A DNA stretch of 64,000 nucleotides from Candidatus Villigracilis vicinus (GCA_016721315.1 JADKIL010000002.1:324735-388734); one strand, 5' to 3'; positions 1 through 9,485 are shown, counted from the first letter of the stretch. The notes: a model not told the origin generated them from the sequence alone. Program-made: numbers and translations.

Positions 1-656
1 CGGTCATACGACATGAGGTGAATACGGTCTACCACAGCAAATTCGCCCAGGGGGAAGTTGGATTCAGCTGGTAAAGCTACACTGACCCAAAACCCGTAAG
101 GAGTAAGTACGGCTTTTGTTTCAGTCAGCAAGCTGATGTAGTTGTTAAATTCCGCCTCTGTCTTGGGGAATTCCCAATCGAAGTCAACGCCGTCCAGGTC
201 GTGAGTTTGTAGGAACTCCAATAAGTGAGTGATAAAAACCTGGCGCGCTTGCAGGCTTGCGCTCATCTGTGCAAAGGCACCGTCACGTTCCCAGCCGCCA
301 AAGGAAATATGAACCCGCAAACCATATGCTTGCTTAAGCTCTGCCAGCGTCTGCCAAGTTTCTTCAGATAAACGGGAAGTGTCGAGTGTGCCGTCGGCGC
401 GGGGTTCGGCAGAGAAGTAGATAATATCTGTCAGGTGAGCAGCCCAGGCGCGGTTAAGTGAGCGATAATCCGGCAGGTAACCAATGACTGGAAAGTCGGG
501 CAAAGGTTCAGGCGGAGGGGCATATAAAGTTTCCGTCACTTGTGGCGTGGGAGCGGCTGTAAATGGCACAACCGCTGTGAGCGGAGGCTGCGGCGCAGCT
601 TTGCCTACACAGGCGGTCAGCAGGAAAAAAGTCAAAATCGGCAGGGAATGTCGCAT
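1..656 (-). CDS. GH18 chitinase-like lipoprotein, cut by left window edge
   Basis: The first 218 residues of a secreted glycoside hydrolase family 18 protein are visible; the rest lies beyond position 1. The start at 656 gives a lipoprotein signal (MRHSLPILTFFLLTAC), with the lipobox Cys at residue 16, followed by a Pro/Thr-rich linker. The GH18 catalytic signature DGVDFDWE (DxxDxDxE) is read near 175-205, and the YxP-like start (VIGYLPDYRS) and the LMSYD strand at the edge also fit the barrel. In the family, the Glu of this motif protonates a beta-1,4-GlcNAc glycosidic bond. Some GH18 proteins are instead cell-wall or spore-lysis enzymes or inactive lectins. Here the acid Glu is present, so activity is plausible. 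It is divergent from the gene at 677. The substrate cannot be told. Confidence 0.85.
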   Translation of the reverse strand, partial: MRHSLPILTFFLLTACVGKAAPQPPLTAVVPFTAAPTPQVTETLYAPPPEPLPDFPVIGYLPDYRSLNRAWAAHLTDIIYFSAEPRADGTLDTSRLSEETWQTLAELKQAYGLRVHISFGGWERDGAFAQMSASLQARQVFITHLLEFLQTHDLDGVDFDWEFPKTEAEFNNYISLLTETKAVLTPYGFWVSVALPAESNFPLGEFAVVDRIHLMSYD

Positions 657-664
657 GCGAATAT

Positions 665-670
665 TATAAT
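665..670 (+). promoter_or_regulatory. -10 box TATAAT, leaderless arrangement
   Basis: A perfect TATAAT ends six bases before the ATG at 677, so transcription would start at or next to the start codon. There is no Shine-Dalgarno sequence in between. Confidence 0.6.
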
Positions 671-676
671 TACTCC

Positions 677-1216
677 ATGCTCAAGCCTACGGACCTGATC
701 CTCGTGTGTTTGCTGCCAACCCCGCGTGACATGGAGATTGCGCGGCTGCTTGGCTGGTATCGTATTCCGCTCAAGTCGGCGCCGAAAGTTGTCAGTGTGG
801 ATTATCTGGCGTTTTACCAACCCGCTTCCTTTGGAGAACGAAGCGGTCAGGTCGAATACATTGCCCAGGTCCGCGGACATGAATTAACGACAAGAGGCGA
901 ATTGCTCAAAGACGAGTCTGATCATCCCCGTGCCAAAGAGGAATATTTCAAGATCCAGCTTGGCGGGTTGGAGAAGTTGAACGAACCCATCCACACCGAT
1001 AAGTGGAAACGGTTGACCTTCCTTTATTCGACCGGTGAATATCTGCTCAATGCTAAAACGCTGAATGACCTGGTAGTCGCAGGAGAGGAACGCAACACTT
1101 TGTGGAAAAGCCTGCGAGAACGCGCTGAGACCGAGCAACTGTATAAAGTGGATATGCCAGAAGCGGACATTCCACCTGAGGTATTGATGGCTTTATTGGG
1201 GATTAAAGACTGGTAA
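677..1216 (+). CDS. conserved hypothetical protein (179 aa)
   Basis: Soluble 179-residue protein with no signal peptide or membrane segment. The N-terminal half contains a GWYRIPLKSAP motif, then DYLAFYQPASFG and YIAQVRGHELTTR, and the second half is alpha-helical. This pattern is reminiscent, from memory, of a small uncharacterised domain found alone or next to endonuclease-like domains in environmental bacteria. I cannot assign a function. It is transcribed alone from the TATAAT box at 665-670 and appears leaderless. An opposite-strand reading frame exists inside it but has no supporting features. Confidence 0.75.
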   Translation: MLKPTDLILVCLLPTPRDMEIARLLGWYRIPLKSAPKVVSVDYLAFYQPASFGERSGQVEYIAQVRGHELTTRGELLKDESDHPRAKEEYFKIQLGGLEKLNEPIHTDKWKRLTFLYSTGEYLLNAKTLNDLVVAGEERNTLWKSLRERAETEQLYKVDMPEADIPPEVLMALLGIKDW

Positions 1217-1288
1217 TTGAAGCGCGCTAAGTTGTCCAGAGAAATTGCTAAAGTGAAAGAAAACCCCTCACGAGCGTCCTTGCATGCG

Positions 1289-1294
1289 TATAAT
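1289..1294 (+). promoter_or_regulatory. -10 box TATAAT
   Basis: Perfect TATAAT about 21 bases upstream of the ATG at 1316, giving a short leader of roughly 15 bases. No clear -35 hexamer at the usual distance. Confidence 0.5.
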
Positions 1295-1315
1295 AGAAGT
1301 GATACACTTTAACCA

Positions 1316-2941
1316 ATGCCTGCTGATTTCATGCTTGTCACCCCATCTTCAAGCCTTGGTGATTCGGTTCGCCGTGCGTTGGAAGACACAAAATTCTACC
1401 GGGTTCATGTTGTAAATAATAAAGCCACGGCGATCGTGAAGGCAAATGAAGTTGGCGTTCCGATCGCAATGCTGGACCTTGCCCTCGGTGATGAATGGGT
1501 GCTGGAAATCGGCACCGCCCTGCGGACCATCCGCTCAAGTATCAATCTCATCCTTCTCTGCGAAGAAACCGGTTCCCCACCTTCATTCGATGCATTGCGC
1601 CCGTGGATCATGGTTCGAAAGCCATTTAGGACTTCAGACTTTATGAATGCCATCAGTCAACCTCAACCTAAGCCCAGTGCAAGCTCCCCCGCTCCCGCTT
1701 CATCAAATACGATCCAGTTCATGCCGTGGTTAAGTGACCCGAATAAAGCCGCCCAACACCTCACTCGCCTGACCTTGGAATCTTCTGCACAGGCCGCCTT
1801 GATCACCAAGAAGAGCGATCTTTGGGCATATGCTGGTGGACTTTCTCAGAACGCTGCCAAGGAAGTGGCTCAAACCGTTACCCGCAATTGGGACGGGCAA
1901 AAAGGCTCCGACCTGTTGCGCTTTATCCGGCTCGAAAGTACCAAAGCGGAGCACATGCTGTACGCCACCCGCCTCACTTCTGACTCGGTGCTTGCTCTTG
2001 TATTTGACGCAGAAACTCCCTTTAGCACCATCCGCTCTCAGGCGGGGCAATTGTTGAACGAATTCGGCAATGACCGTTCTGAGTCGAGAAACCAGGCACC
2101 GGCTTACACCAGTGATACGGAAGATGGCGATGATCTGAACATTCCACCCATTGCCAATATTCTTGCCGATATCCCCACACCGAACCCGGAACCACTGACC
2201 ACTCACGACTTCAACCTTCCGCGCAAACAACAGGAAACGTTCGACCCAAATCAGACGCGTGTTTCGGATTCACTATCCAATGCCGCTGTCTTCAGCCGCG
2301 AACCTGCACCTGCCGCTGCGAGAATTAAAGCGCAGCATCCAGCAGCACAAGTAAAACAATCGCCACCGTCCAACACTGCCTTTGATGAAGTGGAAGTGAC
2401 GGCGCCATCGATCCCCAAAGCCAGGCCTGAAACGCCCGTCTCCAAACCGCGCCCCGGCGAAAACGATTCAACCCGCGAAAGCCCCAGCACCGAAGCAGCG
2501 CGCAAATTGAATTCAGAACCGATCTCAGCCGGTTTGTATCATCTGACGTACGCCTGCCTGCTCGTGCCGCGTTTTTCTTCGCACTACCTCACCGGTGACT
2601 TGTCTGACCAGCTAAGCGATTGGCTGCCCAACATTTGCGTCGCCTTTGGCTGGCGGTTGGAATTTTTAGCGGTGCGCCCCGAGTATTTGCAGTGGGTGGT
2701 AAATGTTCAGCCGAACACTTCACCGGGTCATCTCATGCGCATTATGCGCCAGCAAACCTCCGAAAAGATCTTCGCCGAATTCCCGCGCATGAAGCGCGAA
2801 AACCCCTCCGGCGACTTTTGGGCGCCCGGGTACCTGATCATGGGCGGCTCACAACCGCACCCGCCGCAACTGGTGCGTGACTACATCCGACAGACCCGCC
2901 AACGGCAGGGGCTCGATGATATGCCGCCGGTTTCACGCTAA
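1316..2941 (+). CDS. pseudo-receiver / Roadblock-like / domesticated Y1-transposase-like fusion protein
   Basis: 541-residue soluble protein with four parts. Residues 4-115 resemble a response-regulator receiver: the phospho-acceptor position D54 (AMLDLAL) and the switch Lys K102 (VRKPF) are kept, but the acidic pair near the N-terminus is lost (LVTPSS). Residues 145-250 look like a Roadblock/LC7 or GAF-type alpha/beta domain. Residues 255-400 are a Pro/Ser/Thr-rich, probably disordered linker. Residues 406-530 follow the IS200/IS605 TnpA (Y1, HUH) fold from YHLTY through the EFPRMK and FWAPGYL segments to VRDYIRQ. The HUH pair is replaced (PEYLQW, Tyr457 and Gln459), while the Tyr equivalent to the nucleophile (Y523) remains. 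Metal-dependent strand cleavage is therefore unlikely; DNA or RNA hairpin binding is a possible remaining role. It is a single gene upstream of polA. Confidence 0.75.
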   Translation: MPADFMLVTPSSSLGDSVRRALEDTKFYRVHVVNNKATAIVKANEVGVPIAMLDLALGDEWVLEIGTALRTIRSSINLILLCEETGSPPSFDALRPWIMVRKPFRTSDFMNAISQPQPKPSASSPAPASSNTIQFMPWLSDPNKAAQHLTRLTLESSAQAALITKKSDLWAYAGGLSQNAAKEVAQTVTRNWDGQKGSDLLRFIRLESTKAEHMLYATRLTSDSVLALVFDAETPFSTIRSQAGQLLNEFGNDRSESRNQAPAYTSDTEDGDDLNIPPIANILADIPTPNPEPLTTHDFNLPRKQQETFDPNQTRVSDSLSNAAVFSREPAPAAARIKAQHPAAQVKQSPPSNTAFDEVEVTAPSIPKARPETPVSKPRPGENDSTRESPSTEAARKLNSEPISAGLYHLTYACLLVPRFSSHYLTGDLSDQLSDWLPNICVAFGWRLEFLAVRPEYLQWVVNVQPNTSPGHLMRIMRQQTSEKIFAEFPRMKRENPSGDFWAPGYLIMGGSQPHPPQLVRDYIRQTRQRQGLDDMPPVSR

Positions 2942-2970
2942 CGCTATCTGAAACAAAAGTTCTACAATGG

Positions 2971-3002
2971 AAAACGCAGAGTATAATTGCTCTGCGTTTT
3001 TA
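2971..3002 (+). terminator. hairpin terminator after the fusion gene
   Basis: A 10-bp perfect stem (aaacgcagag / ctctgcgttt) with an 8-base loop is followed by a short T-rich tract. The loop itself contains TATAAT (2982-2987), so the same site could also carry a -10 box for polA, whose ATG is at 3071. Confidence 0.6.
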
Positions 3003-3070
3003 TTTAGTTCAAAAAATAAATACAAGTCAGGCAGTATTCCCTGATTGAAAAAACAGACCGGAACCTCTCC

Positions 3071-5884
3071 ATGCCCCCTACCCTTTATCTAATTGACGGA
3101 CACGCCCTCGCCTATCGCATGTATTTTGCGCTGACGGCTGGCGGTGGAAATAATTCCCGCTGGCTGACCTCCAAGGGTGAACCAACTGCCGGTGTATACG
3201 GGTTTGCACGTGAACTGGTGCGCGTACTCGAACAGGAAAAGCCCGAATATCTTGCAGTTGCCTTCGATGTTGGCAAGACCTTCCGTGACGCGATCTTCCC
3301 AGAATACAAAGCGACTCGCGAAAAAATGCCCGACGACCTGCGTACACAACTCGGACGCATCCGCGAGATGGTGGATGCCTTTCACATTCCACGCCTCGAA
3401 ATGGACGGCTACGAAGCCGACGATGTACTCGGCAGCGTGGCAAAACTTGCCGCGGAACAAGGGCTTGGCGTAAAGATCATCACCGGCGACCGCGACCTGC
3501 TTCAGCTTGTTAATGAACGCACGGCGGTCTATCTTGCAGGCGATGACCAGACCTATATCACTGATGCGGATGTGATCAAAAAGCTCGGCGTGCGTCCGAA
3601 TCAAGTTGTCGATTACAAAGCCATCGTCGGCGACACCTCTGATAATATCCCCGGCGTAAAAGGCGTTGGTGAAAAAACTGCCGTTGCCCTGCTCGAAAAA
3701 TTCGACACGCTCGATGCCATCTATGCCAATATGGATAAAGTGGAAAAACGTTGGCAGGGAAAATTCGAAGCCAGCAAAGAGACGGCGTACATGAGCCGCG
3801 ACCTGGCGCGCATTGAAACAAACCTCAAGCTTAAGTTCAGTCTTGAAGATGCCAAAGTCAAACCTTTTGACGGGTCGGCTCTGGAAACTTTCTTTAAAGA
3901 GATGGAATTTAAAACCTTGTTGATCAAAGTGCCTGCCATCAGTGGCGGGATGCTTGCAAGTGAGTCCGCTGCACCTGCAGTTAAACCTGGCAAAAACAAG
4001 ACCGGGCAGATGACCATGTTCGCCGAAGCAGCGCCTCAACCCATTGCGGTGATGGTTAAGCCGTCGAACATTGAAGTGGTCATTGTCGATAGCGAAGAAA
4101 AACTGAAAAGCCTGGCAAAAGAACTTGACCAAGCTCAGGTGATTTCGTTTGATACAGAGACCACCGGCACCGAAGAAATGAACGCGGACCTGGTCGGCAT
4201 TTCGCTGGCAGTAAAAGATGGTCAGGGATATTACATCCCTGTTGGGCATACAGCGGGGAATAACCTGCCCATTGAAAAAGTTATCAACGCCATCAAACCC
4301 GCCATGACGAACCCGAAGATCGGCAAAGTGGCGCACAACGCCAAATATGATTTCATCATGCTGGCTCGCTACGGGCTGACCATCTCTCCGTTGACCTTTG
4401 ATACCATGCTGGCAGAATTTATCGTTGACCCATCTTCTCGGCACTTGGGGTTGAAAAACCTTTCCGAGTACCGGTTGGGCGAAGAGATGACCCACATCGA
4501 AGAGTTAATCGGCAAAGGCAAGAAGCAGGTCAGCATGGCAGAGGTTGCGATTGAAGCCGTCGCCAATTATGCCGCCGCCGATGCCGAGACCACCCTGCGC
4601 TTGATGGCGATAGAAGAAAAAGAATTGAATAAAGTAGGCGGTCAAAATATTCTGGACGAAATTGACATGCCGCTAACCGCCGTCCTCGCAGAAATGGAAA
4701 TGACTGGCGCATTGATCGATACTGATTTCTTTGGGAAGATGTCCCTTGAGCTTGCCACGCGCCTGGCAGAGATCGAAAAGGAAATCTTCGGTCACGTCGG
4801 CAAGACCTTTAATATCAACTCGCCGCAGCAACTTTCGGATGTGCTCTTCAATCATTTGCGCCTCGAACCACCTGACAAGGGACGCAAGACCACCACGGGT
4901 TTTTACTCCACCTCTGCCGACGTGCTCGATGCGATGCGCGGTCAACACCAGGTCTTGGACTTTATCCTCGAACACCGCGAACTCTCCAAACTAAAATCTA
5001 CCTACGTGGATGCCCTGCCCGCAGCTATCAACCCAACAACAGGACGTGTGCATACCTCCTATAGCCAGATCGGCGCGGTGACCGGGCGACTCTCATCCAA
5101 CAATCCAAATTTACAGAACATCCCCATCCGCACTGAAACGGGACGTAAAGTCCGCAATGGCTTTATTGCGGATAAAGGCAACCTCCTGCTTTCTGTCGAT
5201 TACTCCCAGATCGAATTGCGCATCGTGGCACACATGGCAGAAGATGAAGCCATGCTGGCGGCTTTCCGTGCAGGCGAAGACATTCATGCCACGACCGCTG
5301 CGGCGGTCTACGATATTCCATTGGCAGAAGTTACCAAAGACATGCGCCGTCATGCCAAGGCGATCAACTTCGGCTTGATCTATGGCATGTCTGCATTTGG
5401 ACTCATGCACTCCACGGGGTTAACGCTGGCAGAGTCTGAAGATTTTGTCAAAGCCTATTTCAAAAAATTCCCCGGCGTCAAAAAATATCTGGACGGTATC
5501 CGCCGTCAAGCCGCAGAGATCGGGTACGTCGAAACCCTGCTTGGGCGTAGGCGCTACTTTCCGGCATTGCAGTCCAAGGCACCGGTCCAGGTAAAGAACC
5601 GTGAAGAACGGGAAGCCATCAACGCCCCCATCCAAGGCACAGCCGCAGACATCATGAAAATCGCCATGTTGAAGATCCCATCAGCATTGAAGCACGCGGG
5701 GTTGAGTGCAAAAATGCTTTTACAAGTCCATGATGAACTGGTGTTGGAAGTGCCCAAGAAAGAGATCGATGAGACGGCAAAAGTGGTGCAGGCAACGATG
5801 GCAAATGCCTACCCGATGAGCATCCCACTGGAAACAGAAGCCAGGGCGGGTATCAGTTGGGGCGAAATGAAAGTGCTGGATTAA
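3071..5884 (+). CDS. polA: DNA polymerase I
   Basis: Family A DNA polymerase of full length (937 aa), for Okazaki-fragment processing and repair. Residues 1-290 form the 5'-3' flap exonuclease (YLIDGHALAYR start; GDRDLLQL; H3TH near GVKGVGEKTA). Residues 330-520 form a 3'-5' exonuclease that looks active: the DTET motif is intact (D361, E363), unlike the degenerate domains of several Gram-positive and Thermus enzymes. Polymerase motifs are complete: motif A SVDYSQIELR (D710), O-helix RRHAKAINFGLIYG (R759, K763, F767, Y771) and motif C QVHDELVLE (H887, D888). Phe at the O-helix position predicts discrimination against dideoxynucleotides. The start ATG follows a 130-base intergenic region. The gene seems monocistronic. 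Confidence 0.97.
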   Translation: MPPTLYLIDGHALAYRMYFALTAGGGNNSRWLTSKGEPTAGVYGFARELVRVLEQEKPEYLAVAFDVGKTFRDAIFPEYKATREKMPDDLRTQLGRIREMVDAFHIPRLEMDGYEADDVLGSVAKLAAEQGLGVKIITGDRDLLQLVNERTAVYLAGDDQTYITDADVIKKLGVRPNQVVDYKAIVGDTSDNIPGVKGVGEKTAVALLEKFDTLDAIYANMDKVEKRWQGKFEASKETAYMSRDLARIETNLKLKFSLEDAKVKPFDGSALETFFKEMEFKTLLIKVPAISGGMLASESAAPAVKPGKNKTGQMTMFAEAAPQPIAVMVKPSNIEVVIVDSEEKLKSLAKELDQAQVISFDTETTGTEEMNADLVGISLAVKDGQGYYIPVGHTAGNNLPIEKVINAIKPAMTNPKIGKVAHNAKYDFIMLARYGLTISPLTFDTMLAEFIVDPSSRHLGLKNLSEYRLGEEMTHIEELIGKGKKQVSMAEVAIEAVANYAAADAETTLRLMAIEEKELNKVGGQNILDEIDMPLTAVLAEMEMTGALIDTDFFGKMSLELATRLAEIEKEIFGHVGKTFNINSPQQLSDVLFNHLRLEPPDKGRKTTTGFYSTSADVLDAMRGQHQVLDFILEHRELSKLKSTYVDALPAAINPTTGRVHTSYSQIGAVTGRLSSNNPNLQNIPIRTETGRKVRNGFIADKGNLLLSVDYSQIELRIVAHMAEDEAMLAAFRAGEDIHATTAAAVYDIPLAEVTKDMRRHAKAINFGLIYGMSAFGLMHSTGLTLAESEDFVKAYFKKFPGVKKYLDGIRRQAAEIGYVETLLGRRRYFPALQSKAPVQVKNREEREAINAPIQGTAADIMKIAMLKIPSALKHAGLSAKMLLQVHDELVLEVPKKEIDETAKVVQATMANAYPMSIPLETEARAGISWGEMKVLD

Positions 5885-5935
5885 ACCAACGTCAGCTAGT
5901 TCGAGTGAAACGATCGGCTCTGCGCGTGATAAGGT

Positions 5936-5941
5936 TATAAT
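5936..5941 (+). promoter_or_regulatory. -10 box TATAAT
   Basis: Perfect TATAAT about 50 bases before the ATG of the TPR gene at 5994, just after the polA stop. Confidence 0.5.
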
Positions 5942-5993
5942 TACATGAATGTTAAGGACGACATTCCCCTTTTGAAAGTAAAATAAAACCACT

Positions 5994-8309
5994 ATGCCCG
6001 GACGAGAAGATATCTTTCAAAAAGCCATGAACGAGGGACATTCCGCTGCCTGGGACCAGGAATGGAGCAAGGCAGCCAATGCCTATCGCCGCGCCCTGGA
6101 AGAATTCCCCGACCACCCCAAAGCCCTCAGCAGCCTTGGGCTTGCGCTCCATCAAATGAACGAGGTGGATGAAGCCCTGCAGATCTACATGCGCGCGGTC
6201 AAGATCTCTCCTGACGACCCCATTCCCATGGAAAAAGTCGCACAGCTCTCCGAACGCGTCGGCGACCTGAAGACCGCCATGGATGCCGCGATCCGGGCAG
6301 GTGACCTGTTCCTCAAACAACGCGATACCGAAAAAGCACTGGAAAACTGGGTACATGTCACCAGTATTAACCCCGAAAACGCTCTCGCACATTCACGCCT
6401 GGCACAGGTGCATGAAAAGCTTGGGCATCAACAACAGGCTGCCATGGAATACCTTGCGATCGCCAGTATTCTGCAGCGAGCGGGCAACCCGGAAAAAACA
6501 CAAGAGATGGTGAACAAAGCCCAATCCCTTGTGCCCGGCAGTGTTGAAGTGAAACAAGCCCAAACCTTATTGAAAACCGGGCAACTGCTTCCCAAACCGA
6601 TCCGCGCAAAAGGCGGGACGGGACCCATTCGCATGGCACAGGTCAAGCAATTGCAAACGCAGCCTCGAAAGCCCGCCTCCGGCTTGGATCCGGTCGCTGA
6701 AGCGCGTCAAAAAGCGTTGACTCAACTGGCAGAGATCCTCTTCGATTTCTCCGATGACAGCAGCCCTGCCGCACAAGATCGCAAAGGCATCTCAGCCATC
6801 ATGCGTGGAACTGGCACCATCTCCGTACAGTCCGAACAGATCAAAGTAGTGCTGCACCTCGGGCAAGCCATCGACGCACAATCAAAAGGCAACGAAACCC
6901 TCGCAGCCGAAGAGATGGAGGCGGCACTCAACGCCGGATACAGCAGTTCCTCCCTGTATTTCAACCTCGGTTACCTGCGTTTCAAAGGCGAGCGCTATGA
7001 AAGCGCTCAACGCTTCTTACAGAACTCAGTCAAGCATGTAGATTACGGTCTCGCCTCACGGCTCCTGCTCGGACAGATGCACATCACAAAAGGGTCGATC
7101 CGTGAAGCCGCAAGCGAATACCTTGAAGCCTTGAAATTCGCCGACGCCGCCACAATCGCCCCTGAACAGGCTGACGATATTCGCCAGCAATATGAACCCT
7201 TGATCGAATCCTACCAAAGCCAAAAGGATGAAGACGCACTTCAAAAAGTCTGTGACAACATCCAAGGGCTGCTGATGCGGGCAGACTGGCGTGAACAACT
7301 ACACAAAACCCGCGAACAAATGCCCAAACAAGACGGGGATCTTGCTGCACCTCTGGCAGATACGATCCTCCAGGCACAATCCAGTTCCGTACTTGAATCC
7401 ATAAACCGCATCAACCAATTGGCGCGCTCGGGCAGTTTGCGTTCCGCCATGGACGAAGCCTACAACGCCGTCCAGTATGCCCCAACGTACCTGCCATTAC
7501 ACATCATCATGGGTGACTTGCTCGTTCAAGAAGGGCGCACTGCCGACGCGATCAACAAGTTCAGCGTTGTGGCTCATTCCTATAGTGTGCGCGGGGAAGT
7601 GCCGCAAGCCACAAAACTCCTGCGCCGCATCATTCAGATATCCCCCATGGATCTCGGCGCCCGCAACCGCCTCATTGACCAGCTCGTGGCACGCGGACAG
7701 GTGGACGACGCCATTCAGGAATATCTTGAACTCGCCGCCATCTACTACCGCCTCGCCGAACTGGATATGGCACGCAAGACCTATACCAATGCCCTGCGCC
7801 TCGTTCAACAAGGCAGCGCCAGCCGTGATTGGAATATCCACATCCTTCAGCGCATGGCAGATATCGATATGCAGCGCCTCGACTGGAAACAAGCTGTGCG
7901 CGTCTTTGAACAGATCCGTACCCTGATACCCGACGATGACTCATCCCGCAAGCAGTTGATCGAGTTGAATCTACGCATGGGTCAACAAGACCGTGCAATG
8001 AACGAACTGGAAAGCTACATCACCCATCTCGAGAACCAAAGCAAAAAAGAACTTGCCATCAACTTCCTCGAAGATCTCGCACGTGAACATGACGAACAGC
8101 CCCTGCTAAAACGTACACTGGCAGCATTGTTACACCGCTCTGGACGCATTGCAGATGCCATTCCGATCCTGGATCAATTGGGCGAAACACTGCTTGAACG
8201 CGGTGATAAGGAAGGCGCCATGGAAGTCATCAATCAGATCGTTTTAATGAACCCGTCTAATGTTCAAGACTACCGCGCCCTACTCCAGCAAATGAGCAGC
8301 GGAACGTAG
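5994..8309 (+). CDS. tetratricopeptide-repeat protein (771 aa)
   Basis: Large soluble protein made almost entirely of helical repeats with TPR spacing (for example AWDQEWSKAANAYRRALEEF, ALSSLGLALHQ, YFNLGYLRFKGERYESAQRF). No signal peptide and no transmembrane segment are seen, so it is probably a cytoplasmic scaffold for protein complexes. A lower-complexity stretch around residues 200-280 (TQPRKPASGLDP, then SDDSSPAAQ) splits the repeats into an N-terminal block of about 200 residues and a C-terminal block of about 480. No catalytic domain can be recognised. Its partner is unknown. It has its own -10 box and a strong terminator, so it is likely transcribed alone. Confidence 0.85.
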   Translation: MPGREDIFQKAMNEGHSAAWDQEWSKAANAYRRALEEFPDHPKALSSLGLALHQMNEVDEALQIYMRAVKISPDDPIPMEKVAQLSERVGDLKTAMDAAIRAGDLFLKQRDTEKALENWVHVTSINPENALAHSRLAQVHEKLGHQQQAAMEYLAIASILQRAGNPEKTQEMVNKAQSLVPGSVEVKQAQTLLKTGQLLPKPIRAKGGTGPIRMAQVKQLQTQPRKPASGLDPVAEARQKALTQLAEILFDFSDDSSPAAQDRKGISAIMRGTGTISVQSEQIKVVLHLGQAIDAQSKGNETLAAEEMEAALNAGYSSSSLYFNLGYLRFKGERYESAQRFLQNSVKHVDYGLASRLLLGQMHITKGSIREAASEYLEALKFADAATIAPEQADDIRQQYEPLIESYQSQKDEDALQKVCDNIQGLLMRADWREQLHKTREQMPKQDGDLAAPLADTILQAQSSSVLESINRINQLARSGSLRSAMDEAYNAVQYAPTYLPLHIIMGDLLVQEGRTADAINKFSVVAHSYSVRGEVPQATKLLRRIIQISPMDLGARNRLIDQLVARGQVDDAIQEYLELAAIYYRLAELDMARKTYTNALRLVQQGSASRDWNIHILQRMADIDMQRLDWKQAVRVFEQIRTLIPDDDSSRKQLIELNLRMGQQDRAMNELESYITHLENQSKKELAINFLEDLAREHDEQPLLKRTLAALLHRSGRIADAIPILDQLGETLLERGDKEGAMEVINQIVLMNPSNVQDYRALLQQMSSGT

Positions 8310-8319
8310 AGAACCCTGA

Positions 8320-8352
8320 AACAACGTGGAGAACATCTCCACGTTGTTTTTT
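8320..8352 (+). terminator. Rho-independent terminator after TPR gene
   Basis: 12-bp perfect stem (acaacgtggaga / tctccacgttgt) with a short loop and a T-rich tail. Confidence 0.9.
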
Positions 8353-8414
8353 GTATGACAAAATATCTGAACTTTTGTGACAAAAGTTCTAACTGTTGGT
8401 TGTTTGCCAAATGC

Positions 8415-8420
8415 TATAAT
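8415..8420 (+). promoter_or_regulatory. -10 box TATAAT for heme A synthase
   Basis: TATAAT at 8415-8420 gives a leader of about 20 bases containing a ggaga ribosome-binding site (8438-8442). It lies downstream of the in-frame ATG at 8355, which argues against that earlier start. Confidence 0.6.
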
Positions 8421-8447
8421 CCCGCCAATTCAAATTTGGAGAATAAC

Positions 8448-9485
8448 ATGCCGAAAACTCAGAACAAAGCCGTGATGAACTGGCTGTATATTTTTGCCTT
8501 TGTTGTGGCTTTCCTCGTTGTCTTTGGGGGCTTTACCCGCCTTACCCGCTCAGGTCTATCGATCGTTGAATGGAATCCCATCAACGGCACCATCCCGCCC
8601 ATGGGGCAGCATCAATGGGAAGCTGAATTCGCCAAATACCAGGAATCACCCGAATTCCAACTGGTCAATACTGGCATGACGCTGGAAGAATACAAATACA
8701 TTTTCTACGTCGAATGGTTTCATCGCCTCGTTGCCCGCCTTGCCGGTTTATTCTATGCCCTGCCCGTTTTTTACTTCCTCTTCCGTAAGACCATCCCGTT
8801 CAAGGAATTTAGCATTTATTTTTGGATGGGCATTCTATTCATTGGGCAGGCAATCATGGGCTGGTTGATGGTCTACAGTGGGCTGGTCGACCGCCCTGCA
8901 GTAAGCCATTTCCGCCTCACCGCTCACCTCTTACTGGCACTTTCCCTCTTCAGCCTCGCCATGTGGACTGCATTCGGACACAAACACGGATTCCCTGAAG
9001 CGGGCAAACCTGCCAAATGGTCTGTCCCCTCAAAGTTGGCAGTGACCTCGTTATTCATCCTTATCATCCAGATCTCTTATGGCGGTATGACCGCAGGTCT
9101 CAAAGCGGGTCACGTTTCAGAGACATGGCCCCTCATGTTCGGGAAATTACTCCCGCCAAATCTGTTCAATTCCTGGGTGAATATCTTCGAGACCCCGCAG
9201 ACAATTGTCTTCATCCACCGCTGGTTTGCCTGGCTGGGGCTCATCCTCGTACCGTATGTATATTACCTGATCAAAAAACAAAATTACCCCGCCGATATCC
9301 AAAAGGGCATTGCATGGCTGATCGGTGTTGTTGCTTTGCAGATCACCCTTGGTGTATTGACCATTCTCTCCTATGTGAACATAGCCATCGCATTGATCCA
9401 CCAGGCAAATGCGATCGTGCTGCTCGGACTGGCTGTATATTTCATTCACCGTTTCCGCGCGTGGGATGCAAAACAAGCCAGCTAA
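8448..9485 (+). CDS. ctaA: heme A synthase, COX15/CtaA family
   Basis: Integral membrane protein of 345 residues with about eight hydrophobic helices, the usual size for the family. It oxidises the C8 methyl of heme O to a formyl group, making heme A for aa3-type cytochrome oxidases. The signature GGFTRLTRSGLSIVEW (27-42) and the following WNPINGTIPP segment match the COX15 (alphaproteobacterial/mitochondrial) subtype rather than the short Bacillus type. Candidate heme-ligand histidines are H92 (EWFHRL), H154/H160 (SHFRLTAH), H257 (IHRWF) and H318 (IHQAN). The start at 8448 is preferred over 8355 because of the ribosome-binding site and -10 box between them. No cytochrome oxidase genes are next to it. 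Confidence 0.93.
   Translation: MPKTQNKAVMNWLYIFAFVVAFLVVFGGFTRLTRSGLSIVEWNPINGTIPPMGQHQWEAEFAKYQESPEFQLVNTGMTLEEYKYIFYVEWFHRLVARLAGLFYALPVFYFLFRKTIPFKEFSIYFWMGILFIGQAIMGWLMVYSGLVDRPAVSHFRLTAHLLLALSLFSLAMWTAFGHKHGFPEAGKPAKWSVPSKLAVTSLFILIIQISYGGMTAGLKAGHVSETWPLMFGKLLPPNLFNSWVNIFETPQTIVFIHRWFAWLGLILVPYVYYLIKKQNYPADIQKGIAWLIGVVALQITLGVLTILSYVNIAIALIHQANAIVLLGLAVYFIHRFRAWDAKQAS

Noticed and set aside
3089..4495. Long open frame opposite polA
   Set aside because: It is a mirror of polA codon bias with no family motif.
8355..8447. Longer N-terminus for heme A synthase
   Set aside because: The segment contains the -10 box and ribosome-binding site for the ATG at 8448, and is not hydrophobic.
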